Of a stretch of 6,627 bases of DNA, positions 1-5,912 are shown in pieces (within the stretch, counting starts at the first letter, position 1; each line of letters begins with the position of its first letter). A program made the translations under genes and the position numbers. Under the pieces are notes generated by a model. It was given only the letters and a program-made list of their open reading frames with translations, was not told the DNA's origin and ran no database searches. This stretch comes from Halomonas sp. GTDB taxonomy: Bacteria; Pseudomonadota; Gammaproteobacteria; Pseudomonadales; Halomonadaceae. The stretch is taken from assembly GCA_007116835.1 (NCBI GenBank), contig SKHS01000238.1:1-6627 (forward strand). The letters are read 5' to 3'.

Positions 1-943
1 CCGCATCCTCCATACTCACTGCGTCTAACGGCACCCGCACCGGGATCAATGGCGTGGACATTTTGGCGCGCAGCTCATCCAACGTGCGCGCTTCATCCAA
101 AAAGGCCATTTCGTGATAAAGCAACACGGGGCCATTACCCACGGCAATGACATCGTTGTGGAAGACACCCGCGTCGATGGCATCTGGATGCTGCTGGGCA
201 AATACCGTTTGCGCATCTGTTAGCCCATGCTGGCGGGCCACCGCCTGGCTGGCTTCCAGGGTTTGACGAGCGGGGAAGCGTTGCGGCTCACGCTCGCCGC
301 CAAATGCTTGGCGGCCATACACAAACAGGTGAACGCCTGGCTCGCCATGCTCACCGCATAGGCGAGTGTGATTCGCCGCGCCTTCATCAGAAAAAGCAGG
401 CGTTGCTGGCAGTACAGGGTGATGAGCGAAATGCTGCTCATCGTGGAAAATAGCCTGTAGTACACGGCCAGTGGTTTGCGGCTCTAGGTAACGATGAAAG
501 CTCGATTGCAGGTTCGCCGGGGTGAAGTGCACCCGACGATCTGGCGCATCAACGCTGGGGGTAACGGTGCCTGCGTTGGCCGTCCACATACTGGAAGCCG
601 AGCAGACGGCGCGCAGTAACTGAGGAGCCTCTTTTGCAGCGCGGGTGAGCACATCGCTATTGCTACCGCTGAAGCCTAAATCCCGCAGCGCCCCCACATC
701 GGGTCGTTGTTGGGGTGGTAATACACCTTGGGCGTAGCCCGCATCCATCAGTGACTTCATTTTCAGAAGCCCCTGCAGTGCGCCCTCTTTGGGGTTGGAT
801 ACCAATCCACCATGACTCATCGACGCCACGTTGCCGTGTGCCAACCCAGAGTAGTTGTGGGTAGGCCCTACCAGACCATCAAAATTGACTTCTTTGACGT
901 TGTTATTAATCACGTTGTTATTAATATTCACCACGTCGCTCAT
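1..943 (-). CDS. astB: N-succinylarginine dihydrolase AstB/AruB (5' part, cut by window edge)
   Basis: Cytoplasmic enzyme of the AST pathway that hydrolyses N2-succinylarginine to N2-succinylornithine, CO2 and two ammonia. The frame is open from the ATG at 943 to the left edge, giving 314 residues of a family usually near 445, so about 70% is visible. Family landmarks are the block EVNFDGLVGPTHNYSGLAHGN (residues 18-38), an MWTANAGT segment (119-126), DEGAANH (186-192) and GVFHNDV (259-265). By family knowledge the catalytic triad is Glu-His-Cys; Glu187 and His262 match the first two, and the Cys lies beyond the edge. The start is set by an ATGA overlap with the astD stop and a GGAG seven bases upstream. 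The N-terminus is about 13 residues longer than in E. coli AstB (from memory) and carries an Asn-rich repeat. No frameshift is seen in the visible part. Confidence 0.96.
   Translation of the reverse strand, partial: MSDVVNINNNVINNNVKEVNFDGLVGPTHNYSGLAHGNVASMSHGGLVSNPKEGALQGLLKMKSLMDAGYAQGVLPPQQRPDVGALRDLGFSGSNSDVLTRAAKEAPQLLRAVCSASSMWTANAGTVTPSVDAPDRRVHFTPANLQSSFHRYLEPQTTGRVLQAIFHDEQHFAHHPVLPATPAFSDEGAANHTRLCGEHGEPGVHLFVYGRQAFGGEREPQRFPARQTLEASQAVARQHGLTDAQTVFAQQHPDAIDAGVFHNDVIAVGNGPVLLYHEMAFLDEARTLDELRAKMSTPLIPVRVPLDAVSMEDA
897..926 (-). repeat. 15-bp in-frame tandem repeat in the astB N-terminus
   Basis: Two adjacent 15-base units (897-911 and 912-926) match at 14 of 15 positions on the plus strand (acgttgttattaat, then c or a). 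Read on the minus strand they fall within the start of astB and give two copies of I-N-N-N-V (residues 7-11 and 12-16). The unit is a multiple of three, so gain or loss of a copy would keep the frame. It accounts for most of the extra N-terminal length compared with known AstB proteins. Confidence 0.85.
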
Positions 944-2412
944 AGGTTGACTCCTGGCGGCAGCGTGTCTGGCATTTCCAGGGTGTCGGCTTCCATAGAT
1001 GCCACTGGGTAAGCGCAGTAGTCCGCCGCGTAGTAAGCGCTAGGCCGGTGGTTACCGCTGTCACCTACGCCGCCAAAGGGGGCGTCGCCAGAGGCACCTG
1101 TGGTTTGGCGGTTCCAGTTCACGATGCCCGCGCGAATGCGCAGCAGGAAATCATCCCAGTCAGCTTTATCGCCACCGATGAGTCCTGCAGATAAGCCGTA
1201 GCGTGTATTGTTAGCCAGCGCTAACGCTTCATCCCAATCGCTGTAACGATGGATTTTCAGCAATGGGCCGAAATGTTCCTCGTCAGGTACGTCCAGTCCC
1301 GTCACATCAATCAACGCCGGGCTTAACAGGCTGGTGTCCTCTTTCAGGCGCTGCATCCGGTTAATCACCGTACCGCCCATGGCTTCCAGCTCATCTTGCG
1401 CTTTCAGCAGGCCGTCGGCAGCCGACACGCTAACCAAGCCGCCGTAGAACGGTGCAGGTGCTTCGTCAAACTGGCCGGCCACGTGTAACTTGCTAATCGC
1501 ATCAGAAAGCGCGTCGATCAGGCGATCACCGACCTCCCCTTTCGGCACCATTAATCGACGGGCGCAGGTGCAGCGCTGGCCACCAGATAAAAACGCCGAC
1601 TGCAAAATGGTCAATACTGCAGCACGCTGGTCGTCGACATCTTTCACCACCAGCGGATTGTTGCCGCCCAGCTCCAAGGCGAGGATTTTATCCAGTTGCC
1701 CGGCAAACTGCTGCTGCAGCATGCCACCCACTTTAGCACTGCCAGTAAATAGTAGGCCGTCAATACCTGGGTGCGCTGCCAAGGCTTGGCCTACAGCAAC
1801 ACCGCCCTGCACTAGATTAATCACCCCGGCAGGCAGCCCTGCTTCCACCCAGCATTGCAGGGTTAAATCGGCGGTAAGCGGCGTTTGGTCGCTGGGCTTA
1901 AACACCACGGTATTGCCTGCGAGCAACGCGGGCACCATATGGCCATTGGGCAGGTGGCCAGGAAAGTTGTAGGGGCCAAAGACCACCATGACACCATGAG
2001 GGCGGTGGCGCAGGACGGCTTTCGCACTGCCCACGTCTTTTTCTCGCTCGCCTGTACGCTCATGGTAGGCCTTGATAGACAAAGCTATCTTACCGACCAT
2101 CGCACCGGCTTCAGTGCGTGCTTCCCAAAGCGGCTTGCCGGTCTCAGAGGCAATTGCTATTGCTAGGTCTTCGCGGCGAGCCGTCAGTACCTCAACAAAA
2201 CGCTCAACAAGTGCTTGGCGCTGCGCAAACGAAGTGCGCGCCCATTCAGGAAAAGCGACACGCGCGGCATCGATAGCGGCGCTAACTTGTGCGCTTGAGG
2301 CCGAAGCTCCTTGCCAAAGCAGTGTTCCAGAAACAGGATCATGCTTGGTGAAAGTATCAGCGCTGCCCGCTACCCAGGCGCCGTTGATCAGTTGCTGCTG
2401 TTGGGCGTGCAT
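940..2412 (-). CDS. astD: N-succinylglutamate 5-semialdehyde dehydrogenase AstD/AruD
   Basis: Oxidises N2-succinylglutamate 5-semialdehyde to N2-succinylglutamate with NAD+, the fourth AST step, in the cytoplasm. The 490-residue protein has the full aldehyde dehydrogenase fold and about the usual AstD length. Visible motifs are GPYNFPGHLPNGH with the oxyanion Asn149, FKPSDQTP with cofactor-contact Lys172, the Rossmann-loop FTGSAKVG (222-229), LELGG with general base Glu247, and GGQRCTC with nucleophile Cys281. The stretch NWNRQTTGASGDAPFGGVG (432-450) is typical of the AstD subfamily and separates it from generic aldehyde dehydrogenases. The ATG is preceded by AGGAG (2423-2427) at a rather long 10-base spacing. 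The N-terminus begins MHAQQQQ, slightly longer than relatives. Its TGA overlaps the astB ATG by four bases. Long antisense open frames across it look like codon-bias shadows. Confidence 0.97.
   Translation of the reverse strand: MHAQQQQLINGAWVAGSADTFTKHDPVSGTLLWQGASASSAQVSAAIDAARVAFPEWARTSFAQRQALVERFVEVLTARREDLAIAIASETGKPLWEARTEAGAMVGKIALSIKAYHERTGEREKDVGSAKAVLRHRPHGVMVVFGPYNFPGHLPNGHMVPALLAGNTVVFKPSDQTPLTADLTLQCWVEAGLPAGVINLVQGGVAVGQALAAHPGIDGLLFTGSAKVGGMLQQQFAGQLDKILALELGGNNPLVVKDVDDQRAAVLTILQSAFLSGGQRCTCARRLMVPKGEVGDRLIDALSDAISKLHVAGQFDEAPAPFYGGLVSVSAADGLLKAQDELEAMGGTVINRMQRLKEDTSLLSPALIDVTGLDVPDEEHFGPLLKIHRYSDWDEALALANNTRYGLSAGLIGGDKADWDDFLLRIRAGIVNWNRQTTGASGDAPFGGVGDSGNHRPSAYYAADYCAYPVASMEADTLEMPDTLPPGVNL
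951..954 (-). promoter_or_regulatory. Ribosome binding site of astB inside the astD 3' end
   Basis: GGAG on the minus strand lies seven bases before the astB ATG and within the last codons of astD. With the ATGA stop/start overlap it supports the long N-terminus of astB and suggests translational coupling to astD. Confidence 0.75.
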
Positions 2413-2466
2413 TATTTATTATCTCCTAGACGTTGCCGAACGGTTGCCGTGCTTAAGCGTCCGTGA
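2413..2466 (-). other. aruG-astD intergenic gap
   Basis: This 54-bp gap is the only real space between structural genes of the operon. It contains the astD ribosome binding site (AGGAG at 2423-2427), a repeated heptamer gttgccg (2432-2438 and 2443-2449), a small perfect inverted repeat acgg-ttg-ccgt (2440-2450) and the palindrome gcttaagc (2451-2458). The hairpin is only 4 bp and has no T run, so I do not call a terminator. No promoter is convincing. Confidence 0.6.
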
Positions 2467-3498
2467 TTAGGTTTCCAGTAAGCGAACAGAATCCCCGGTG
2501 GTGACGCTAAGGCGGCTTGCTTCCTGCTGGCTAAGCACAATGGTGTTGTCCTGGGTAGGCGCGCGACCGACCCAGCTGGCGGTAAAATTCAGCATCTCGG
2601 TGGTGGCGGCCAGCCAGCGGCTCACGCTTTCGTCGGGCGCGTTTTGAGAAACCTCTACCTGACAGAGACGTGAATTACGAATCGCCCGCACGTCGTCAAT
2701 GTAGGCCTCCACTGTGGGTCCACCATCGAAAATATCGACGTAGCCTTCCCAACGCAGCCCTTCTTTCTTGAGCATCTCTAACGCAGGGCGAGTATGGCGG
2801 TGTACTTGGCCAATGCAGGCACGCGCCTCTTCCGACATAAAGGTGGTGTAGATCGGAAACTTCGGCATCAGCTCGCCGATAAAGCTTTTTTGCCCCAGCC
2901 CGGTTAACCGATCGGCTTCGCTAAAGTCCATGGGAAAAAAGTGTTTACCCAAGCTTTCCCAAAAGGGGCTGGTGTTATGTTCATCAAATACACCGCGCAT
3001 TTCCGCTAACACTTTCTGCGGGAAACGGTCACGAAACTGCGCAATAAACAGCCAGCGTGCTTTGGAAAGCAACGCACCGTTGCGCAGGTGCTTATTCGCT
3101 TCGCCGCGATATTCAGGGCGTAAGAACAGCGAGCATACTTCGGCATCGCCGGTATGATCAGAGCTTAAAAACAGCGTGTCGATCGTGCGGTGCAAATCTA
3201 ACTGCACCGAGGAGTGCGCCAATGTACCAAGCCGGTAGTTGTAAAATGGCACTTCACGACCCACTTGGCCTTCAATGGCGCAGCAGCCTGCCAACTCACC
3301 ATTCTGCTCATCTTCTAGTACAAAGAAGTAGAGTCGATCGTTAATCGGCGTGCGCTCTTCAAAGGCACGGGCAGCGGCTTCAATTTTTCCAGCCAAAAAC
3401 TCGCGGTTATCAGGCAACGAGGTAAAGCCAACGCCTGCCTGCTGCGCAAGTGCCTGGAGCCCATCCAAATCGTCACGGGCAATGGGTCGAATGCGCAT
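2467..3498 (-). CDS. aruG: Arginine N-succinyltransferase, beta subunit AruG (AstA family)
   Basis: Transfers succinyl from succinyl-CoA to the alpha-amino group of L-arginine, the committing step of the AST pathway. At 343 residues it has AstA-family length and is the copy closer to classical AstA: MRIRPIARDDL at the start, FVLEDEQNGELAGCCAIE (59-76), PFYNYRLGT, LFLSSDHTG (109-117), SPFWESLGKHFF (177-188), KSFIGELMPKFPIY (204-217) and VDIFDGGP (254-261). His233 in GQVH matches the catalytic His of E. coli AstA (His229 by family knowledge). In Pseudomonas AruF and AruG form a hetero-oligomer, so this protein likely pairs with the upstream gene product. Its ATG shares one base with the aruF stop (TAATG) and has GGAG seven bases upstream inside aruF, implying translational coupling. 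It carries a five-residue insertion (about 136-140) absent from the paralogue. Confidence 0.95.
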   Translation of the reverse strand: MRIRPIARDDLDGLQALAQQAGVGFTSLPDNREFLAGKIEAAARAFEERTPINDRLYFFVLEDEQNGELAGCCAIEGQVGREVPFYNYRLGTLAHSSVQLDLHRTIDTLFLSSDHTGDAEVCSLFLRPEYRGEANKHLRNGALLSKARWLFIAQFRDRFPQKVLAEMRGVFDEHNTSPFWESLGKHFFPMDFSEADRLTGLGQKSFIGELMPKFPIYTTFMSEEARACIGQVHRHTRPALEMLKKEGLRWEGYVDIFDGGPTVEAYIDDVRAIRNSRLCQVEVSQNAPDESVSRWLAATTEMLNFTASWVGRAPTQDNTIVLSQQEASRLSVTTGDSVRLLET

Positions 3499-4562
3499 TA
3501 CATTTCTCCTTCATCAAGCGCATCTATCGCGCTTGGCAGGGTTAATGGCGCGGCCAGCACCGCGCGCCCCTCTTCAACACCTAAGCGTTCAGCATGCTGT
3601 GGCGAAAGCATTAATTGCCCGGTAGGCGAAAGTGCATAACGCGCCACGATACAGCGGAAATCACCTAAGGTTTGGTTGGCAATCATCGCGGGTTCTGCAT
3701 CGGGCAGTGCGTGTTCAGGGCGTACCCTAACCGGATGCCAGGCAGCACGCCGGAAGGTTTCCAAGCGCTCGCGTTCGGCTTTTACAATCGGCCCTGCGTC
3801 AAAAATATCGACATGGCGAGAGCGTACAAAGCCTTCTGCCAACATCTCGGCTAACGCGTCCTCATGGGCGGGATGCTCGCGACCAATGGCAGCGCGCGCC
3901 TGCGGCGTTAACAGCGGTAGATAAAGCGGAAACTGCGGCATCACTTCCGCAATAAAGCTTTTCGAGCGGACGCCAGCAATGTGATTCATCTCTTGGAAGC
4001 TGCGGGCAAAAAAGTGACGGCCAACGCTTTCCCAAAAAGGCGATTCGTTTTTGCTATCCAAGTAGCCCGGAAACGCTACCGCCAGAATGCGTGAAAAACG
4101 CTCGGGATATTGAGCAATGAACATCAGCCGCGCACGGCGTAACAGACTTTCTGCGCTGGTGCCTTTATAGCGCGGGTTGAGCGATAACGCGCAGAGCAGC
4201 GTGGCGTCAGAGGCTTCGTGAGAAAGCGCTAAGGTTTGCACTTCCCGACGTACGTTCAACTGCTGAGAAGCATGAATCAGCGTTTCCTGACGATAGGTGT
4301 AATAGGCTTCTGCTGCACCGGCTTGGGCGCGAATGGTCGCTGTGCCTAGCACTTCCTCGCGCTCATCATCCGCCAGCACAAACATATAATGCTCGTTGCC
4401 AGGGAATTCTATTTCACTGTTAAAGGCTTCATGGGAGCGCACAATGCGCTCCTCTAGCCGATCACGGTTGGCGGGCAGATTGGTGAGCCGTGGCACCGCG
4501 TGCTCTGCCAACTGCTCCAGGGCTGGAAGATCAGCCATTGTTACCGGTCGAATTACCAGCAT
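3498..4562 (-). CDS. aruF: Arginine N-succinyltransferase, alpha subunit AruF (AstA family)
   Basis: Partner subunit of arginine succinyltransferase, paralogous to the next gene. From the ATG at 4562 it is 354 residues and begins MLVIRPVTMADLPAL, which matches the family start. An in-frame ATG at 4601 would add 13 residues (start MSRQEATQ) and overlap the astC stop by four bases, but has no good ribosome binding site, while 4562 has a purine-rich GAGGGGG eight bases upstream. Shared family blocks are SPFWESVGRHFF (174-185), KSFIAEVMPQFPLY (201-214), VDIFDAGP (251-258) and His230 in GREH at the catalytic position. It is more diverged than AruG: LTNLP where AruG has FTSLP, Ala in place of the first Gly in VDIFDGGP, and an extra acidic tail after residue 340. 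In Pseudomonas this subunit has been assigned the alpha role; that is carried over here by order and similarity. Confidence 0.92.
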   Translation of the reverse strand: MLVIRPVTMADLPALEQLAEHAVPRLTNLPANRDRLEERIVRSHEAFNSEIEFPGNEHYMFVLADDEREEVLGTATIRAQAGAAEAYYTYRQETLIHASQQLNVRREVQTLALSHEASDATLLCALSLNPRYKGTSAESLLRRARLMFIAQYPERFSRILAVAFPGYLDSKNESPFWESVGRHFFARSFQEMNHIAGVRSKSFIAEVMPQFPLYLPLLTPQARAAIGREHPAHEDALAEMLAEGFVRSRHVDIFDAGPIVKAERERLETFRRAAWHPVRVRPEHALPDAEPAMIANQTLGDFRCIVARYALSPTGQLMLSPQHAERLGVEEGRAVLAAPLTLPSAIDALDEGEM

Positions 4563-4570
4563 CCTTAACG

Positions 4571-4577
4571 CCCCCTC
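4571..4577 (-). promoter_or_regulatory. Candidate ribosome binding site deciding the aruF start
   Basis: GAGGGGG on the minus strand ends eight bases before the ATG at 4562. The alternative ATG at 4601 is preceded by AGTTGCCAGCGC, which shows no Shine-Dalgarno match. This favours the shorter aruF protein, although the four-base overlap with astC could still allow re-initiation at 4601. Confidence 0.55.
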
Positions 4578-4597
4578 TTGTGTGGCTTCTTGCCTAC

Positions 4598-5812
4598 TCA
4601 TGCGCTGGCAACTAGCCGCTCAATCGCACGCTCTAGACGCGCCATGCCCTCAGCAATATCGTCTTCTGGAATAACTAAAGATGGCGCCATGCGTAGCACG
4701 TTGGGACCAGCAATCAATGCCATCACGCCCTCTTCAATCGCCAACGGCAGAATGTCTTTAGCACGGCCTTCAAAAGCATCCGACATTTGTGCGCCCATCA
4801 GCATCCCCATGCCGCGAATTTCTTTAAACACGCCATGTTTGCGGTTAATAGTTTCTAAATGCTCACGGAACAGGTCGTGACGATGCTTAACGCCGTTAAG
4901 CACTTCCGGGGTATCAATGAATTCCACGGCTGCTAGCGCTACCGCCGAGGCCAGAGCGTTGCCACCGTAGGTAGAGCCATGAGTACCAATTGCTAGCGAT
5001 TTGGCAATCGCATCCGTAGTTAAGGTGGCACCAATCGGGAAACCACCGCCTAGCGACTTGGCACTGGTGAGAATATCCGGAGTGATACCGAAATTTTTAT
5101 AAGCGTAAAGCTCGCCGCTGCGACCCACGCCGGTTTGTACTTCGTCAAAAATCAGCAGCGCGTTGTGCTCATCACACAGATCACGTAGCCCCTGAAGAAA
5201 CGCTTGGGTCGCGGGAACAATGCCACCTTCGCCCTGCATCGGCTCAACCATAATGGCGCAGGTATCATCGCCCACTAGCTTGCGTACGCTTTCCAGGTCA
5301 TTGAAGTTGGCATGCAGAATACCGCCTGGCACGGGACCAAAACCCTGCGAGTACTTGGGCTGCCCTCCTACACTCACGGTGAAGAAGGTACGGCCATGGA
5401 AAGACTGATAAAACGAGATGATTTTATCTTTGTGCTCGCCATGGTGGTCGACCGCCCAGCGACGGGCTAGCTTCAGCGCCGCTTCGTTGGCTTCGCCGCC
5501 AGAGGAGCACAGGAACACTTTATCGGCGAACGTGCGCTCAGTGAGCGTTTTAGCAAGAGCAAGCGCCGGTTCATTGGTGAATACGTTCGACAGATGCCAA
5601 AGCTTTTCGCCCTGCTCTTTAAGCGCATTTACCAGCACTGGGTGGCAATGGCCTAGCGAGTTCACCGCAATACCACCGGCGAAGTCGATGTATTCACGCC
5701 CCTGCTGATCCCACAAGCGGCTGCCTTCACCACGTACCGGGATAATTTGTTGTGGTGCGTAGTTAGGCGTCATGTAGTGATCGAAATCCTGACGGCTTGG
5801 GGTGTAGCTCAT
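4598..5812 (-). CDS. astC: Succinylornithine transaminase AstC/AruC (class III PLP aminotransferase)
   Basis: Moves the delta-amino group of N2-succinylornithine to 2-oxoglutarate, giving N2-succinylglutamate 5-semialdehyde and glutamate. Members of this group commonly also act as acetylornithine aminotransferases, so an ArgD-like side role is possible; context argues for the catabolic job. The 404-residue length fits the family. Visible landmarks are PVRGEGSRLWDQQG (25-38), FAGGIAVNSLGHCHP (44-58), SNVFTNEP (75-82), the phosphate-binding CSSGGEANEAALK (102-114), FHGRT (138-142), FDEVQTGVGRSGE with PLP-ring Asp223 (222-234), SAKSLGGGFPIG with Schiff-base Lys252 (250-261) and GTHGSTYGGN (276-285). 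The ATG has a strong GGAGGT at eight bases. It is the first gene after the argR gap and probably the first cistron of the operon. Confidence 0.96.
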   Translation of the reverse strand: MSYTPSRQDFDHYMTPNYAPQQIIPVRGEGSRLWDQQGREYIDFAGGIAVNSLGHCHPVLVNALKEQGEKLWHLSNVFTNEPALALAKTLTERTFADKVFLCSSGGEANEAALKLARRWAVDHHGEHKDKIISFYQSFHGRTFFTVSVGGQPKYSQGFGPVPGGILHANFNDLESVRKLVGDDTCAIMVEPMQGEGGIVPATQAFLQGLRDLCDEHNALLIFDEVQTGVGRSGELYAYKNFGITPDILTSAKSLGGGFPIGATLTTDAIAKSLAIGTHGSTYGGNALASAVALAAVEFIDTPEVLNGVKHRHDLFREHLETINRKHGVFKEIRGMGMLMGAQMSDAFEGRAKDILPLAIEEGVMALIAGPNVLRMAPSLVIPEDDIAEGMARLERAIERLVASA

Positions 5813-5820
5813 GAGACGAT

Positions 5821-5826
5821 ACCTCC
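5821..5826 (-). promoter_or_regulatory. Strong ribosome binding site of astC
   Basis: GGAGGT lies eight bases before the astC ATG, the best Shine-Dalgarno sequence in the window. It fits astC being the leading cistron with independent initiation. Confidence 0.8.
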
Positions 5827-5844
5827 GGTGGAGTAAGGAATAAA

Positions 5845-5884
5845 TTCAGTATACGGGGGGCGATGGACGCCGTGCTTTCAGTAT
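5845..5884 (-). repeat. Direct octamer repeat at 32-bp spacing in front of astC
   Basis: The plus-strand octamer ttcagtat is found at 5845-5852 and 5877-5884, both in the same orientation, with start-to-start distance of 32 bp, close to three helical turns. The copy nearer astC overlaps the candidate -10 box. The tetramer cgat follows each copy (5861-5864 and 5890-5893) at unequal distance. It may be a regulator half-site pair or a chance duplication. Confidence 0.4.
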
Positions 5885-5912
5885 TGGGACGATAAATTAT
5901 GAAAAGCTGCGC

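Larger units (their letters stand above)
5813..5912 (-). promoter_or_regulatory. argR-astC intergenic control region
   Basis: This 100-bp non-coding gap is the largest in the window and the likely operon promoter. On the minus strand TATACT (5853-5848) is a 5/6 match to a sigma-70 -10 box, but no good -35 hexamer lies 16-18 bases upstream, which suits an activator-dependent promoter. An octamer ATACTGAA occurs twice (5852-5845 and 5884-5877), 32 bp apart, each preceded by an ATCG tetramer at 5 or 8 bases. I see no clear copy of the TGTCGC-type half-site described for Pseudomonas ArgR, nor a sigma-54 GG/GC pair as used by the E. coli ast operon. There is no rho-independent terminator after argR, so read-through from argR is possible. 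Confidence 0.55.

Noticed and set aside
1490..1972. 160-codon open frame on the plus strand opposite astD
   Set aside because: It lies wholly antisense to a clear aldehyde dehydrogenase, its translation is low-complexity Ser/Pro/Thr/Ala-rich with no recognisable domain, and no binding site stands out. Taken as a codon-bias shadow.
2072..2470. 132-codon plus-strand open frame opposite the astD 5' end and the aruG-astD gap
   Set aside because: Mostly antisense to astD, no family resemblance and Ala/Ser-rich composition; treated as a shadow frame.
5813..5912. Sigma-54 promoter or Pseudomonas ArgR consensus box before astC
   Set aside because: No TGGCAC-N5-TTGC pair could be found, and TGTCGC-like hexamers (TATCGT, CATCGC) lack the AA at the expected distance.
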